From the NCBI GenBank assembly GCA_003600225.1, contig QZFT01000055.1:1-51499 (forward strand): a stretch of 51,499 nt of DNA. Reading direction: 5' to 3'. Source of the stretch: Pseudonocardiaceae bacterium YIM PH 21723. GTDB taxonomy: Bacteria > Actinomycetota > Actinomycetes > Mycobacteriales > Pseudonocardiaceae. The position numbers and the translations under genes are program-made. Shown in pieces: positions 17,043 through 25,354 of the stretch (the stretch's first letter is position 1; each line of letters begins with the position of its first letter). A model generated the notes under the pieces. That model made no database searches and was not told the DNA's origin. It saw nothing but the letters and a program-made list of their open reading frames with translations.

Positions 17043-18256
17043 CAGTGGTTGCCGGTGCACTCGCCGGTGGCAACCGGGTTGTTCAGGAACGGCGCCTCGG
17101 ACACCTTCTTCTGCACGGTCTTGGCGGTCATCACGAAGCCGGTGTCCCCGGAGTTGCGGTCGGTGCCGAACACCACGCCGACCACCCGCCCGGCGGAATT
17201 GATCATCGGGCCGCCGGAGTTACCCGGGATGACCGTGCCACGCACCATGTAGGTGTCCCGGCTGTACTCGCCGTTGGAGTAGATGTCCGAGGTCACCAGG
17301 GTGACGCGTTCCCGGAGGCGGAGCGGTGAGATCGTGTAGTCGCCGTCGCCGGGGTAGCCGAGCGCCATCACGTCGCTACCGGACCGCAGGAACGAGTAGT
17401 CGAAGAACATCGGCGGCGCCGCCAGCTTGGGCACCAGCAGGATCGCGATATCCGCGACCGGGTCGTACTGCACCACCTTGGCGGTCAGCCAGGTGCCGTC
17501 CTGGATCTGCACGCCGACCTGGTTCGTCCCGGCCACCACGTGCGCGTTGGTCATCAGCCGCTCCGGCGCGATGACGAACCCGGTTCCCTCCAGCTGGTGG
17601 CCCTCCCCGACGCTGCCGAAGCAGGACTGTGCCACACCCTTGATCTTGAACACCGTGTTCTTCGCGGCGTCCGCGGCCGCACTGGTGCGCAGTTCCTCGT
17701 TGACCGGGTCCACCGACCTGATGCCGGTACGGGTGAACGGGCCGAGCACGTCGGGGAAGCCGCTGTCGCCGAGCCGGTTGCGCAGGTCGTTGGGGATCCC
17801 CTTGGCGAAGGACGGCATGCCGTCGTTCACCCCGGACAGCAGCGTGGAGTCCTTGATCGGCGCGATGAGTCCGGGCAGACCGCCCACGGACGTCAGCGGA
17901 ACCGCGATCAGCCAGGAGACGAGCACGACGGCGGAGGCCTGCACCAGCGCGCCGAGCAGATTGTCGATCCCCAGATAACCGGTGCCGTCGATGCGCTCCC
18001 GGATCCTGCGCCCGACCCAGACACCGATGGTCTCGCCCAGCGCGACCAGGACGATCACCGTCGCCATACCGACCAGGATCTTGGTCGACGGATTCTCGAT
18101 CCGATCGATGATCCGCGGGGCGGCGAACACGCCGATGACACCGCCGATCGCCACGCCGGCGAACGAGAACAACGCCACGAACATGCCCTGCCGGGCACCG
18201 AAGATCGCCGCCAGCAAGGCGATAAGCAGCACGAAAACGTCGACCCAGTTCAACAT
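17042..18256 (-). CDS. marP: MarP-like membrane serine protease, paralog 1
   Basis: Colicin-V-production (CvpA)-type membrane domain with four spans in residues 1-130, then a chymotrypsin-fold protease outside the membrane. Total 404 residues. The triad is His239 (TNAHVVAG), Asp269 (DPVADIAIL) and Ser347 (GNSGGP), close to the numbering I recall for M. tuberculosis MarP. Cys212 and Cys400 are placed like the regulatory disulfide pair. MarP protects against acid stress in mycobacteria and acts on a cell-wall hydrolase. Among the three copies this one is the most divergent, with VMALGYPGDGDYTISP where the others have ALGYPLDGPY or LGYPLDGPY. Confidence 0.94.
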   Translation of the reverse strand: MLNWVDVFVLLIALLAAIFGARQGMFVALFSFAGVAIGGVIGVFAAPRIIDRIENPSTKILVGMATVIVLVALGETIGVWVGRRIRERIDGTGYLGIDNLLGALVQASAVVLVSWLIAVPLTSVGGLPGLIAPIKDSTLLSGVNDGMPSFAKGIPNDLRNRLGDSGFPDVLGPFTRTGIRSVDPVNEELRTSAAADAAKNTVFKIKGVAQSCFGSVGEGHQLEGTGFVIAPERLMTNAHVVAGTNQVGVQIQDGTWLTAKVVQYDPVADIAILLVPKLAAPPMFFDYSFLRSGSDVMALGYPGDGDYTISPLRLRERVTLVTSDIYSNGEYSRDTYMVRGTVIPGNSGGPMINSAGRVVGVVFGTDRNSGDTGFVMTAKTVQKKVSEAPFLNNPVATGECTGNH

Positions 18257-18343
18257 GGGGACCGCCCGTCCGCGGCTGCAGGGCCGCTCGCGCTCATGAT
18301 CGTTTCCCTTGATTCGCAGGTGAGGGAAAGCTACTCCGCCATT

Positions 18344-19531
18344 TTACGCCGTGCAACGGCCTGTCTGCACTGCCGAGTTCAGATTGGGTGCGTTCGCCAC
18401 GTCGTCGGCGATCTCCTTCATTGTCAATACGAAGCCGACCTCCTGATCGACCCGGGATGCGGCGAACACCACACCGAGCACCCGTCCGTTGGTGTCGACC
18501 AGCGGGCCGCCGGAGTTTCCACTGCGTACCGAGCCCCGCAGCGTGTAGACGTCCCGGTGGATGGTCTTGGCGTTGTAGAGGTCGGGGCCCTCCAGGGTGA
18601 CCCGCTCCCGGATACGCCCGGGCGACGGAAGGTAGGGACCGTCCAGCGGGTAGCCGAGCGCGATGACATCCTGATTGGTCCTGGCGAAGCCGTCGGCCAT
18701 CGGCAGCACGTTCTGCTGCAGGTCCGGCACGTCGAGGATGGCGAGGTCGGTGTCCGGGTCGTACAGCACCACCTTCGCGTCCAGCCGCGCGCCGCCGAGG
18801 TCGATGAACACCTCGTTGGTACCGGCCACCACGTGCGCGTTGGTCATCACCTTGTGCCGCGCGATGACGAAGCCGGTGCCCTCCAGCGCCCTCGAACAGG
18901 CGGTGGCGCGGCCCCGGACCTTGAGCACGCTGCCCTTCAGCCGCCCGACGATCGCGCTGTTCACCAGATCCGGGTCGGGCGGGCCGACGTCGGCGATCGG
19001 CGCCTTGGCGAACGGGCCGACGGCGTCCGGGAACCCGGAGCCGTCCAGCAGCAGGCGCAGGTCGGTGGGCAACTCCTTGGCGAACGCGGGCATCGCCCGG
19101 TCCACCCCGCCCAGCACGGTGGACTCCTTGATCGAGCCGACCAGCCCGGGTAGCCCGGTGACCGAGGTCAGCGGTGCGGCCACCAGCCAGGCCACCACCA
19201 GCACGGCGATCGACTGCACGACGGCACCGAGGGCGTTGTCCACCCCGGTGAACTGGGTGTTGTCGATGCGCTCCCGGATCGACCGGCCGACCCAGACGCC
19301 GAAGGTCTCGCCCAGCGCGACCAGCAACACCACCACGGCGACGCCGAACGCCACCTTGGCGGGCACGCTGGTGAAGTTCTGGATCAGCAACGGCGCCAGC
19401 AGGACACCCATGGTGGCGCCGCCGAGCACGCCGAGGAACGAGGCCAGGGCGACGAACATGCCCTGCCGCACCCCGGTGACGGCTGCCAGGATCGCCAGTA
19501 TCAGCACGATCAGGTCAACCCAGTTCAGCAT
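18344..19531 (-). CDS. MarP-like membrane serine protease, paralog 2
   Basis: A second full-length MarP-type protein, 395 residues: a CvpA-like four-span domain starting LNWVDLIVLILAILAA, then the protease. The catalytic residues His233, Asp262 and Ser340 (SGNSGGPLVD) are all present, as are Cys212 and Cys393. The linker segment GSGFPDAVGPFAKAPIADVG and the ALGYPLDGPY loop are almost the same as in paralog 3 and differ from paralog 1, so copies 2 and 3 come from the later duplication. The 87-base gap to paralog 1 leaves room for a separate ribosome-binding site but they may share a transcript. Confidence 0.94.
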   Translation of the reverse strand: MLNWVDLIVLILAILAAVTGVRQGMFVALASFLGVLGGATMGVLLAPLLIQNFTSVPAKVAFGVAVVVLLVALGETFGVWVGRSIRERIDNTQFTGVDNALGAVVQSIAVLVVAWLVAAPLTSVTGLPGLVGSIKESTVLGGVDRAMPAFAKELPTDLRLLLDGSGFPDAVGPFAKAPIADVGPPDPDLVNSAIVGRLKGSVLKVRGRATACSRALEGTGFVIARHKVMTNAHVVAGTNEVFIDLGGARLDAKVVLYDPDTDLAILDVPDLQQNVLPMADGFARTNQDVIALGYPLDGPYLPSPGRIRERVTLEGPDLYNAKTIHRDVYTLRGSVRSGNSGGPLVDTNGRVLGVVFAASRVDQEVGFVLTMKEIADDVANAPNLNSAVQTGRCTA

Positions 19532-19607
19532 CCCGGTGCTCCGTTCGTGGACACAGAGCAGCTCGGGCTCATGATGGGTGCAGGTCCGAGGAGGTTATTC
19601 GCCACCG

Positions 19608-20792
19608 CTAGGGAGCGCAACGACTGGTCGACACCGGCTGGGTCAGCGTCGATGCCCGCTCCACCTCGTCGGCGACCTCGCGGGCCGTGAGGACGAACCC
19701 GGTGTCCGGGTCGTCCACCGCGGCGCCGAAGACCACGCCGATCACCTTGCCGTTGGTGTCGATGAGCGGCCCGCCGGAGTTTCCGCTGCGCACGTTTCCG
19801 CGCACCGTGTAGACGTCCCGCTTGATCGTGCTGGCGTTGTAGATGTCCGGCCCCTGCAGGGTCACCCGCTCCCGCACCCGGCCGTTGGAGGCCCGGTAGG
19901 GGCCGTCCAGGGGGTAGCCGAGCACGATGGCGTCCTGCCCGGCCTGGGCGAGTTGCTGGTTGAAGTCCAGCACGTTCTGCCGCAGGTCCGGCACGTCCAG
20001 GATGGCGATGTCGGTCTGCGGGTCGAACCAGACGACCCTGGCGTCCAGCTGGGCACGCCCGACCTCGACGCTGGTCTCGTTGGTGCCCGCCACCACGTGC
20101 GCGTTGGTCATCACCTTGTGCGGCGCGACGACGAAACCGGTGCCCTCCAGCGCCCGGGAGCACGAGCTGGCCCGGCCGCGGATCTTCAGCACGCTGCTCT
20201 GCAGCCGTTTCACCACGGCGAGGTTCTCCAGGTTCGGATCCGGCGGGCCGACGTCGGCGATCGGTGCCTTGGCGAACGGGCCGATGGCATCCGGGAACCC
20301 GGAGCCGTCCAGCAGTTGCCGCAGGTCGGTGGGCAGCTGTTTGGCGAACGCGGGCATCGCCCGGTCCACCTGACCGAGAACCGTGGAGCCCTTGATGTAG
20401 CCGACCAGCCCCGGCAGCCCGGTGACCGAGGTCAGCGGCGCGGCCACCAGCCAGGCGACGACGAACACCGCCAGTCCCTGGACCACGGCGCCGAGGGCGT
20501 TGTCGATACCGGTGAACCTGGTGTGGTCGATGCGCTCCCGGATGGAGCGGCCGATCCACACGCCGAAGGTCTCCCCCAGCGCGACCAGCAGCACTACCAC
20601 GGCGATGCCGAAGGCGACCTTGGTCAGCACATTGCCGAAGTTCCTGATGAGCAGTGGGGCGAGCAGCACGCCGAGCGCGGCGCCACCGAGCACCCCGGCG
20701 AAGGAGGCGAGCGCGGTGAACATGCCCTGTCTGGCGCCGGAGATGGCCGCGAGGACGGCCAGCAGGATCACGAACAGATCGACCCAGTTCAC
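19608..20792 (-). CDS. MarP-like membrane serine protease, paralog 3
   Basis: Third tandem MarP-type protease, 394 residues, GTG start. It has the four-span CvpA-like region (NWVDLFVILLAVLAAISG onwards) and intact protease residues His232, Asp261 and Ser339 (SGNSGGPLID), with Cys211 and Cys392 conserved. It lies nearest the NUDIX gene, the position of the single mycobacterial marP, although paralog 1 is nearest ephE; either could be the vertical ortholog. No decay is visible, so all three are probably functional and may differ in substrate or stress signal. Confidence 0.94.
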   Translation of the reverse strand: MNWVDLFVILLAVLAAISGARQGMFTALASFAGVLGGAALGVLLAPLLIRNFGNVLTKVAFGIAVVVLLVALGETFGVWIGRSIRERIDHTRFTGIDNALGAVVQGLAVFVVAWLVAAPLTSVTGLPGLVGYIKGSTVLGQVDRAMPAFAKQLPTDLRQLLDGSGFPDAIGPFAKAPIADVGPPDPNLENLAVVKRLQSSVLKIRGRASSCSRALEGTGFVVAPHKVMTNAHVVAGTNETSVEVGRAQLDARVVWFDPQTDIAILDVPDLRQNVLDFNQQLAQAGQDAIVLGYPLDGPYRASNGRVRERVTLQGPDIYNASTIKRDVYTVRGNVRSGNSGGPLIDTNGKVIGVVFGAAVDDPDTGFVLTAREVADEVERASTLTQPVSTSRCAP

Positions 20793-20835
20793 CAGGCGAC
20801 CTCGCTTGGGGCAGTACTCGTGCGCTCCACCTGGT

Positions 20836-21555
20836 TCACCAAGTCCAATCGCTGTTCATGTCCGACGGCGTGAGCCGTAGAGCGTGCTGCCAGGCCTCTT
20901 CCAGATCCACGGTCCTGCTTTCGTCCGCCCACGGTCTCTCCCACCCGGCGAGCGAGAGCAAAGCGGACAACAGACCTCCAGTAAAGCCCCAGACGAGCAT
21001 TCCCGGCACACTGAAAGCCGGCCCAACGTATCCAGATACGTGCCGGACATGTAAACGGTTGACCGGATCGACCAACCAAGCGAGTGGAACCCTGGCTACG
21101 GCAGCCGTTTCCAGATGGTCTACCGGAGAAACCGCGACCGGTTCGACCCAGTGACCGATAACCGGCGTCACCATGAACTGCGACGGCCAGATGAACAGTT
21201 CGGGGAGCACCGCGACCGGCAGCACGCCCGCGGGCAGTAAGCCGGTCTCCTCCTGGGCTTCGCGCAGGGCCGCCTGCACCGGACCGTCATCGGTCGGGTC
21301 GACGGCGCCACCGGGGAAGGAGACCTGGCCGGCATGCGAGTTGAGGGTGTCGGCGCGGCGCTGCAGCAACACGTCGGGGCCGTGTTCCTGTTCGCCGAAC
21401 AGGATCAGCACGGCGGCGTCCCGGGTCTTGATCCCGTCGGGGCGGCCGATGCGGGTGAAGTCCTCCGGGTTGAGGTCCCCGGTGATGGAGATGAGCTTGC
21501 TCAGCCAGTCCGGCACATCGGCCGGGTCGACCAGCGGGCCCGGAGCGATCGTCAT
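20836..21555 (-). CDS. NUDIX hydrolase, CoA-pyrophosphatase (NudL) type
   Basis: A 239-residue NUDIX enzyme. It has the combined NudL/YeaB signature: LLQRRADTLNSHAGQVSFPG before the box, then GGAVDPTDDGPVQAALREAQEETGL with the metal-binding REAQEE. Family members hydrolyse CoA and acyl-CoA to phosphopantetheine and 3',5'-ADP. It matches Rv3672c by position. The ATG overlaps the stop of the thioredoxin-like gene by four bases (ATGA), so translation is coupled. Confidence 0.9.
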   Translation of the reverse strand: MTIAPGPLVDPADVPDWLSKLISITGDLNPEDFTRIGRPDGIKTRDAAVLILFGEQEHGPDVLLQRRADTLNSHAGQVSFPGGAVDPTDDGPVQAALREAQEETGLLPAGVLPVAVLPELFIWPSQFMVTPVIGHWVEPVAVSPVDHLETAAVARVPLAWLVDPVNRLHVRHVSGYVGPAFSVPGMLVWGFTGGLLSALLSLAGWERPWADESRTVDLEEAWQHALRLTPSDMNSDWTW

Positions 21556-22178
21556 GCGGCCCCGTCCAGGTACTTGGCGACCGTCTCGGCGACCTGCTCC
21601 GGATCGGTGAACACGACCGGCGGGTTCACCAGCTTCACCACGCCGTCCGGGCGCACCACGTAGCTGATCGGCAACGCGTTCGGGATCTTCAACGCCCGGC
21701 TCACGCCACCCGTCATGTCCGATGCCGCGGGCAGCTTCACTCCGAGCTGGTTCAGCAGGTCGATGGCCTGCGCTGGTTCACCGGTCACCTGTAGTGCAAC
21801 GACAGGAATCGCCCCCGGACGTGTGCTGTAGGCGGCCAATGTGGGCAACTCCGTTTTACACGGTTGGCACCACACTGCCCAGAGGTTGATCAATGCAGCT
21901 CGGCCGCCAAGGGCCGCGCCGAGATCGATCGTCCTGCCGTCGGCCAGACAGTCCACCTTCACTCCGGCGAGCTGCGCGACGGGTGCACTGCCGGGAATCG
22001 GTTCCGGGCACGCGGGCAGCTGGGCCTTGGCCCGCAGCGGGGCCAGATCCACCGAGGCCGTGGTGGTCGGCGCCGCCGCGGTGGGCGCGGGCCGCTCGCC
22101 GTCCCGGGGCCACAGGGCGATGGCGGCGACCAGGGCGAGCAGCACGATGGGCAGTGCCCAGCGAAGCGAACGGTTCAT
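21552..22178 (-). CDS. Membrane-anchored thioredoxin-like protein
   Basis: A 208-residue TlpA/ResA-type protein: one N-terminal anchor (LRWALPIVLLALVAAIALW), a Pro/Thr linker, and a thioredoxin fold outside the membrane with the active-site pair in WAVWCQPCKTELP and the cis-proline in NALPISYVVRPDG. An extra Cys pair (LPACPEPIPG and VKVDCLADG) precedes the fold and may form a structural disulfide. Probable role: reduction or isomerisation of disulfides in exported proteins; the neighbouring MarP-like proteases carry a predicted disulfide and are plausible clients (inference). Overlaps nth by one base and the NUDIX gene by four. Confidence 0.9.
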   Translation of the reverse strand: MNRSLRWALPIVLLALVAAIALWPRDGERPAPTAAAPTTTASVDLAPLRAKAQLPACPEPIPGSAPVAQLAGVKVDCLADGRTIDLGAALGGRAALINLWAVWCQPCKTELPTLAAYSTRPGAIPVVALQVTGEPAQAIDLLNQLGVKLPAASDMTGGVSRALKIPNALPISYVVRPDGVVKLVNPPVVFTDPEQVAETVAKYLDGAA

Positions 22179-22927
22179 CACAGTGCGTCTCCCAGCCCGA
22201 CCATGGCCAGCAGATGTGGCGTCTCGGGTCCCTTGACGAGTGCGGCGGCCTCCGGCCCGGTGGGGCCGATGCCGTAGGACGGGCAGTCCTTGGCCAGTGG
22301 GCAGGCGCCACAGGCGGGACGGCGGGCGTGGCAGACGCGGCGGCCGTGGAAGATCACCCGGTGCGAGAGCAGCGTCCAGTGCTTGCGCGGGATGAGCTCG
22401 CCGATGGCGTGCTCGACCTTGACCGGGTCCTCGAGCTCGGTCCACCGCCAGCGGCGGACCAGCCTGCCGAAGTGGGTGTCCACGGTGATCCCCGGGACGT
22501 CGAACGCCTCGCCGAGGATGACATTGGCCGTCTTGCGGCCGACCCCGGGCAGGGTCACCAGGTCCTGGAGCCTGCCGGGCAGCTCACCGCCGAACCGGTC
22601 CACGAGGCCGGCGCCCAGCCCGATGATCGAGGTCGCCTTGTTCCGGAAGAACCCGGTCGGCCGGATCAGCTCCTCCAGCTCGGCCCGGTCGGCGCCCGCG
22701 TAGTCGGCGGCGGTGCGGTACCTGGCGAACAGCCTGGGGGTGACCTCGTTGACCCGCTTGTCGGTGCACTGGGCGGAGAGGATCACCGCTACCGCGAGGT
22801 CCAGCGGAGTACCGAAGTCGAGTTCGCAGTGCGCGCCCGGATAGGCCTCGTCCAGCACCCGGACCATGCGCCGAGCCCGCCGGACCAGGGCGAGCCGCGT
22901 CTCGGGGGCGGCCTGCGTTATTGCCAT
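22178..22927 (-). CDS. nth: Endonuclease III
   Basis: Base-excision DNA glycosylase/AP lyase for oxidised pyrimidines, 249 residues from the ATG I chose ([20 protein letters not shown]). The helix-hairpin-helix with catalytic lysine is [21 protein letters not shown], the catalytic aspartate is in [10 protein letters not shown], and the [4Fe-4S] cluster ligands are C-X6-C-X2-C-X5-C in [17 protein letters not shown]. An upstream GTG at 22957 would add ten residues. First gene of the nth-thioredoxin-NUDIX operon (TGATG overlap). Confidence 0.96.
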   Translation of the reverse strand: MAITQAAPETRLALVRRARRMVRVLDEAYPGAHCELDFGTPLDLAVAVILSAQCTDKRVNEVTPRLFARYRTAADYAGADRAELEELIRPTGFFRNKATSIIGLGAGLVDRFGGELPGRLQDLVTLPGVGRKTANVILGEAFDVPGITVDTHFGRLVRRWRWTELEDPVKVEHAIGELIPRKHWTLLSHRVIFHGRRVCHARRPACGACPLAKDCPSYGIGPTGPEAAALVKGPETPHLLAMVGLGDAL

Positions 22928-23152
22928 GCCGGCCACTCTAGAACCCGGCCCCGACACGGTTACGCGGCGCCGGGAAGCCCGGAATGCGGTCCGGAGCGAT
23001 CAAGGTCACAATGGGTGGATGAGTGCGCGCCGACCAGCGGAATTACAATTTGGTAACCACTTACGCTCCGTGACACGACTGGCGCTATCGAGTTAGCTGG
23101 GGTCCCTTTTCCATCACCGGAAGCCGACCCCGGTTGTGCGCAGCGGATCGGC

Positions 23153-23419
23153 ATGAGCGAGGATCTCACCACTATGGCTCCCTGGTTCGTAGTGTTCGTG
23201 CCGATCGTGGTCATGCTGTTCGCGCTGTTCATGGAACGCGTGGAAGCCCGACTGCGACATGTGGCTGTGCAGGAAGATGACGTCGAACTGTTCCTTGAAC
23301 AGGCTCGGCCCGATGAGGTTCGCGCGCTGTTCGGTCATGGAATCGGCCGCGCCCTCGAACTGTTCCAGCTGCGCCGGTTCGGCCGCGGGGCGAAGACGAG
23401 AGGCCGTCGCTCGCGGTAA
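23153..23419 (+). CDS. Small membrane protein (Rv3675 position)
   Basis: An 88-residue protein with one clear span (APWFVVFVPIVVMLFALFM) followed by a cytoplasmic amphipathic region (ERVEARLRHVAVQEDDVELF) and a basic tail. It lies between nth and crp, the Rv3675 place in M. tuberculosis. Function unknown. The ribosome-binding site is weak; the ATG at 23153 is the only sensible start. Confidence 0.7.
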   Translation: MSEDLTTMAPWFVVFVPIVVMLFALFMERVEARLRHVAVQEDDVELFLEQARPDEVRALFGHGIGRALELFQLRRFGRGAKTRGRRSR

Positions 23420-23696
23420 ACGCTTGCACGGGATCGCATCTGATCTAGTGCAACACGATTGCAGCTCGGTGTTGTCCAATTTCGGTCACGCTGCGTTCCT
23501 CATTGATCGCTCAGTGAACAAACGGCAATCAATGCAGGTAGATCACGCGACGCGCAGCCCAGGGTCGGTCAGCCAAACGTAAAACATTGCATAGACTGTC
23601 CGAAGTGATCGACGGTGCGATGCCGGCGCTCAAGGCGGAGCGGGCCGGTGCGGGCGCTCGCGACGTACCGTCGAATCTGGACACAGGAGGGCTGAG

Positions 23697-24371
23697 GTGG
23701 ACGACACCCTTTACCGAGCGGGCATCTTCCAGGGCGTAGAGCCGGCGGCAGCGGAGGCGCTCGCCGCATCCCTGGAGCCGGTGGACTTCCCGCGCGGGCA
23801 CGTGATTTTCGCTGAGGGGGAGCCCGGCGACCGGCTGTACATCATTCAGTCGGGCAAGGTGAAGATCGGCCGCAAGTCTGCGGACGGTCGGGAGAACCTG
23901 CTGGCCATCATGGGCCCCTCGGACATGTTCGGCGAGCTCTCCATCTTCGACCCAGGTCCGCGTACCTCCACCGCGACAACGGTGACCGAGGTGCGGACCC
24001 TGAGCATGGACCGCCCGGCCCTGCGGCAGTGGATCGGGACCCGTCCGGAGATCGCGGAGCAGCTGTTGCGAGTGCTGGCCCGCCGGTTGCGGCGTACCAA
24101 CACCATGCTCGCCGACCTGATCTTCACCGACGTACCCGGCCGTGTTGCCAAGGCGCTGCTGCAGCTCGCGCAGCGCTTCGGCAGCCAGGAAGCCGGCCTG
24201 CTGCGGGTCACCCACGACCTGACGCAGGAAGAGATCGCCCAGTACGTCGGCGCTTCCCGCGAGACCGTGAACAAGGCCCTGGCCGACTTCGCGCACCGCG
24301 GCTGGCTGCGGCTGGAAGGCAAGAGCGTGCTGATCCTGGACCCGGAGCGGCTCGCCCGCCGCGCCCGCTAG
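23697..24371 (+). CDS. crp: CRP/FNR-family regulator (Crp/GlxR ortholog)
   Basis: Global cAMP-type transcription regulator, 224 residues. The nucleotide-binding beta roll includes [18 protein letters not shown], the phosphate-binding cassette [19 protein letters not shown] and the long dimer helix. The winged-helix recognition helix is in [21 protein letters not shown]. The GTG start follows GGAGGGCTGAG. Its position and length agree with Rv3676 and GlxR. I see no perfect TGTGA-N6-TCACA site in its own upstream 277 bases. A short hairpin follows the stop. Confidence 0.95.
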   Translation: MDDTLYRAGIFQGVEPAAAEALAASLEPVDFPRGHVIFAEGEPGDRLYIIQSGKVKIGRKSADGRENLLAIMGPSDMFGELSIFDPGPRTSTATTVTEVRTLSMDRPALRQWIGTRPEIAEQLLRVLARRLRRTNTMLADLIFTDVPGRVAKALLQLAQRFGSQEAGLLRVTHDLTQEEIAQYVGASRETVNKALADFAHRGWLRLEGKSVLILDPERLARRAR

Positions 24372-24377
24372 GACATC

Positions 24378-24404
24378 GAAGGGCCAGCTCCACGTCGGCC
24401 CTTC
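24378..24404 (+). terminator. Terminator after crp
   Basis: GAAGGGCC at 24378-24385 pairs with GGCCCTTC at 24397-24404 (8-bp stem, 11-nt loop), starting seven bases after the crp stop. Confidence 0.55.
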
Positions 24405-24485
24405 AGAGCTGAGTGCCTCGTGTCTGCTTCGGCAGGCGCGGGGCACTTTGCCGTTTCTGGGGGGGTGGGGGCTTCTGGCTTTTGT

Positions 24486-24581
24486 CGAAAGAGGGCTTTG
24501 GAGGGGGAGACGAGCTGGGGGCTGGTCTTTCCTGCATGCGTGTTGGATGGGGGCACGCCTTTTTGTTGGGGATGGGCCGCT
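24486..24581. repeat. Dispersed intergenic repeat, copy B (inverted)
   Basis: Reverse complement of the copy at 24853-24950: shared blocks include AGCGGCCCATCCCCAA, GGCGTGCCCCCA(C/T)CCAACACGCA, CAGGAAAGAC and CCCTCCAAAGCC. With copy C it forms a large interrupted inverted repeat of about 465 bases. Confidence 0.7.
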
Positions 24582-24635
24582 GCGCGGGGCTCGTGTGAGT
24601 TCCGTGTGAGCTGTGGGGACTCGTTTGGCCTGAAG

Positions 24636-24670
24636 GTGGCTTTCACCAAGTTCAGCTTGGTGAAGGCCAC
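24636..24670. repeat. Hairpin, 15-bp stem
   Basis: GTGGCTTTCACCAAG faces CTTGGTGAAGGCCAC across a TTCAG loop, with one G-T pair. The same kind of GTGAAGGCCAC hairpin is common as an intergenic terminator in this group of bacteria, as I recall. Confidence 0.6.
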
Positions 24671-24761
24671 GTTCAGCATGATCAACTGGGGCGACATGGT
24701 GTCGGATTGGCGCGACACACCGTTGCTCCCAGGATGTGGACGTCCACAGTGGACGGCGAGT

Positions 24762-24842
24762 ACCTGAAGGACGCCTTCGTTTACCTCAAGTAAACAAAGG
24801 ACGCCTTCTGTGAGCTCAAGTAAACGATGGCGTCCTTCAGGT
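24762..24842. repeat. Nested hairpin with 23-base arms
   Basis: Arms 24762-24784 and 24820-24842 pair over 23 bases with one mismatch. GTTTAC-CTCAA-GTAAAC forms an inner hairpin on the left arm, so two folds compete. Confidence 0.65.
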
Positions 24843-24852
24843 CCCCCGCGGA

Positions 24853-24950
24853 AGCGGCCCATCCCCAAAAGGCCGGCGTGCCCCCACCCAACACGCAGAC
24901 AGGAAAGACGCGGCCGCCAACCGGTCTCGCCCTCCAAAGCCATCTTTCCC
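24853..24950. repeat. Dispersed intergenic repeat, copy C
   Basis: Same orientation as copy A at 212-300 and inverted relative to copy B at 24486-24581. No terminal inverted repeats or target duplication could be made out, and no transposase is present. Confidence 0.7.
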
Positions 24951-24984
24951 AAAAAATCCAGAAAGTCGCCGATATCCGGACATA

Positions 24985-25027
24985 GAGAAGGCCGGCTCCG
25001 CCCCCGACGCGGAACACCGGCCTTCTC
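24985..25027. terminator. Hairpin GAGAAGGCCGG/CCGGCCTTCTC
   Basis: An 11-bp perfect stem with a 21-nt loop that itself contains TCCGC facing GCGGA. It lies in the non-coding spacer and could stop transcription in either direction. Confidence 0.5.
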
Positions 25028-25323
25028 GTGTCACGTGGCCGATCCCCCGACCAACCACGCTCCCCCGACCTCCGACGCCCATCGGCCCCGAACCACATAT
25101 GCGTCAGAGGAAGGTCTGCAGTTTTTCCTGGCATGAATAAGCTGGCACCGCCACCATGACCGGCCAGGACACCTCGCCTCAAGAGCTGTCACTCGCTAGG
25201 ACGGAGGAAGTAGCCATGGCGTTGCCACAGCATCGGTCAGGTATCGATTTGTGTAACCAACTTGCTCGACCACCGTCCCCAAATGAGTGAAGTGATCAAT
25301 TATCTGTATCAGTAAGCAGGGTC

Positions 25324-25353
25324 ACCAATCAAAAATTGGTACTCCCGTACCAA
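25324..25353. promoter_or_regulatory. Operator-like inverted repeats at the MFS start
   Basis: ACCAAT at 25324 faces ATTGGT at 25335, and TTGGTAC at 25336 faces GTACCAA at 25347, giving three alternating half-sites that end one base before the ATG at 25355. This is the pattern expected for a repressor controlling the transporter; no cognate regulator gene is adjacent. Confidence 0.5.
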
Positions 25354-25354
25354 A

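Larger units (their letters stand above)
24405..25354. other. Repeat-rich spacer with no gene
   Basis: About 950 bases without a credible gene. It contains two facing copies of a dispersed repeat, at least three hairpins (24636-24670, 24762-24842, 24985-25027), a GTGGACGTCCAC palindrome at 24736 and, at its right end, the operator-like inverted repeats before the MFS gene. Open frames here owe their shared peptide strings to the DNA repeat. Confidence 0.6.

Noticed and set aside
24413-25182. Several open frames of 60-190 codons between crp and the MFS gene
   Set aside because: Their shared peptide string comes from the repeated DNA block, on both strands and in different frames; no ribosome-binding sites.
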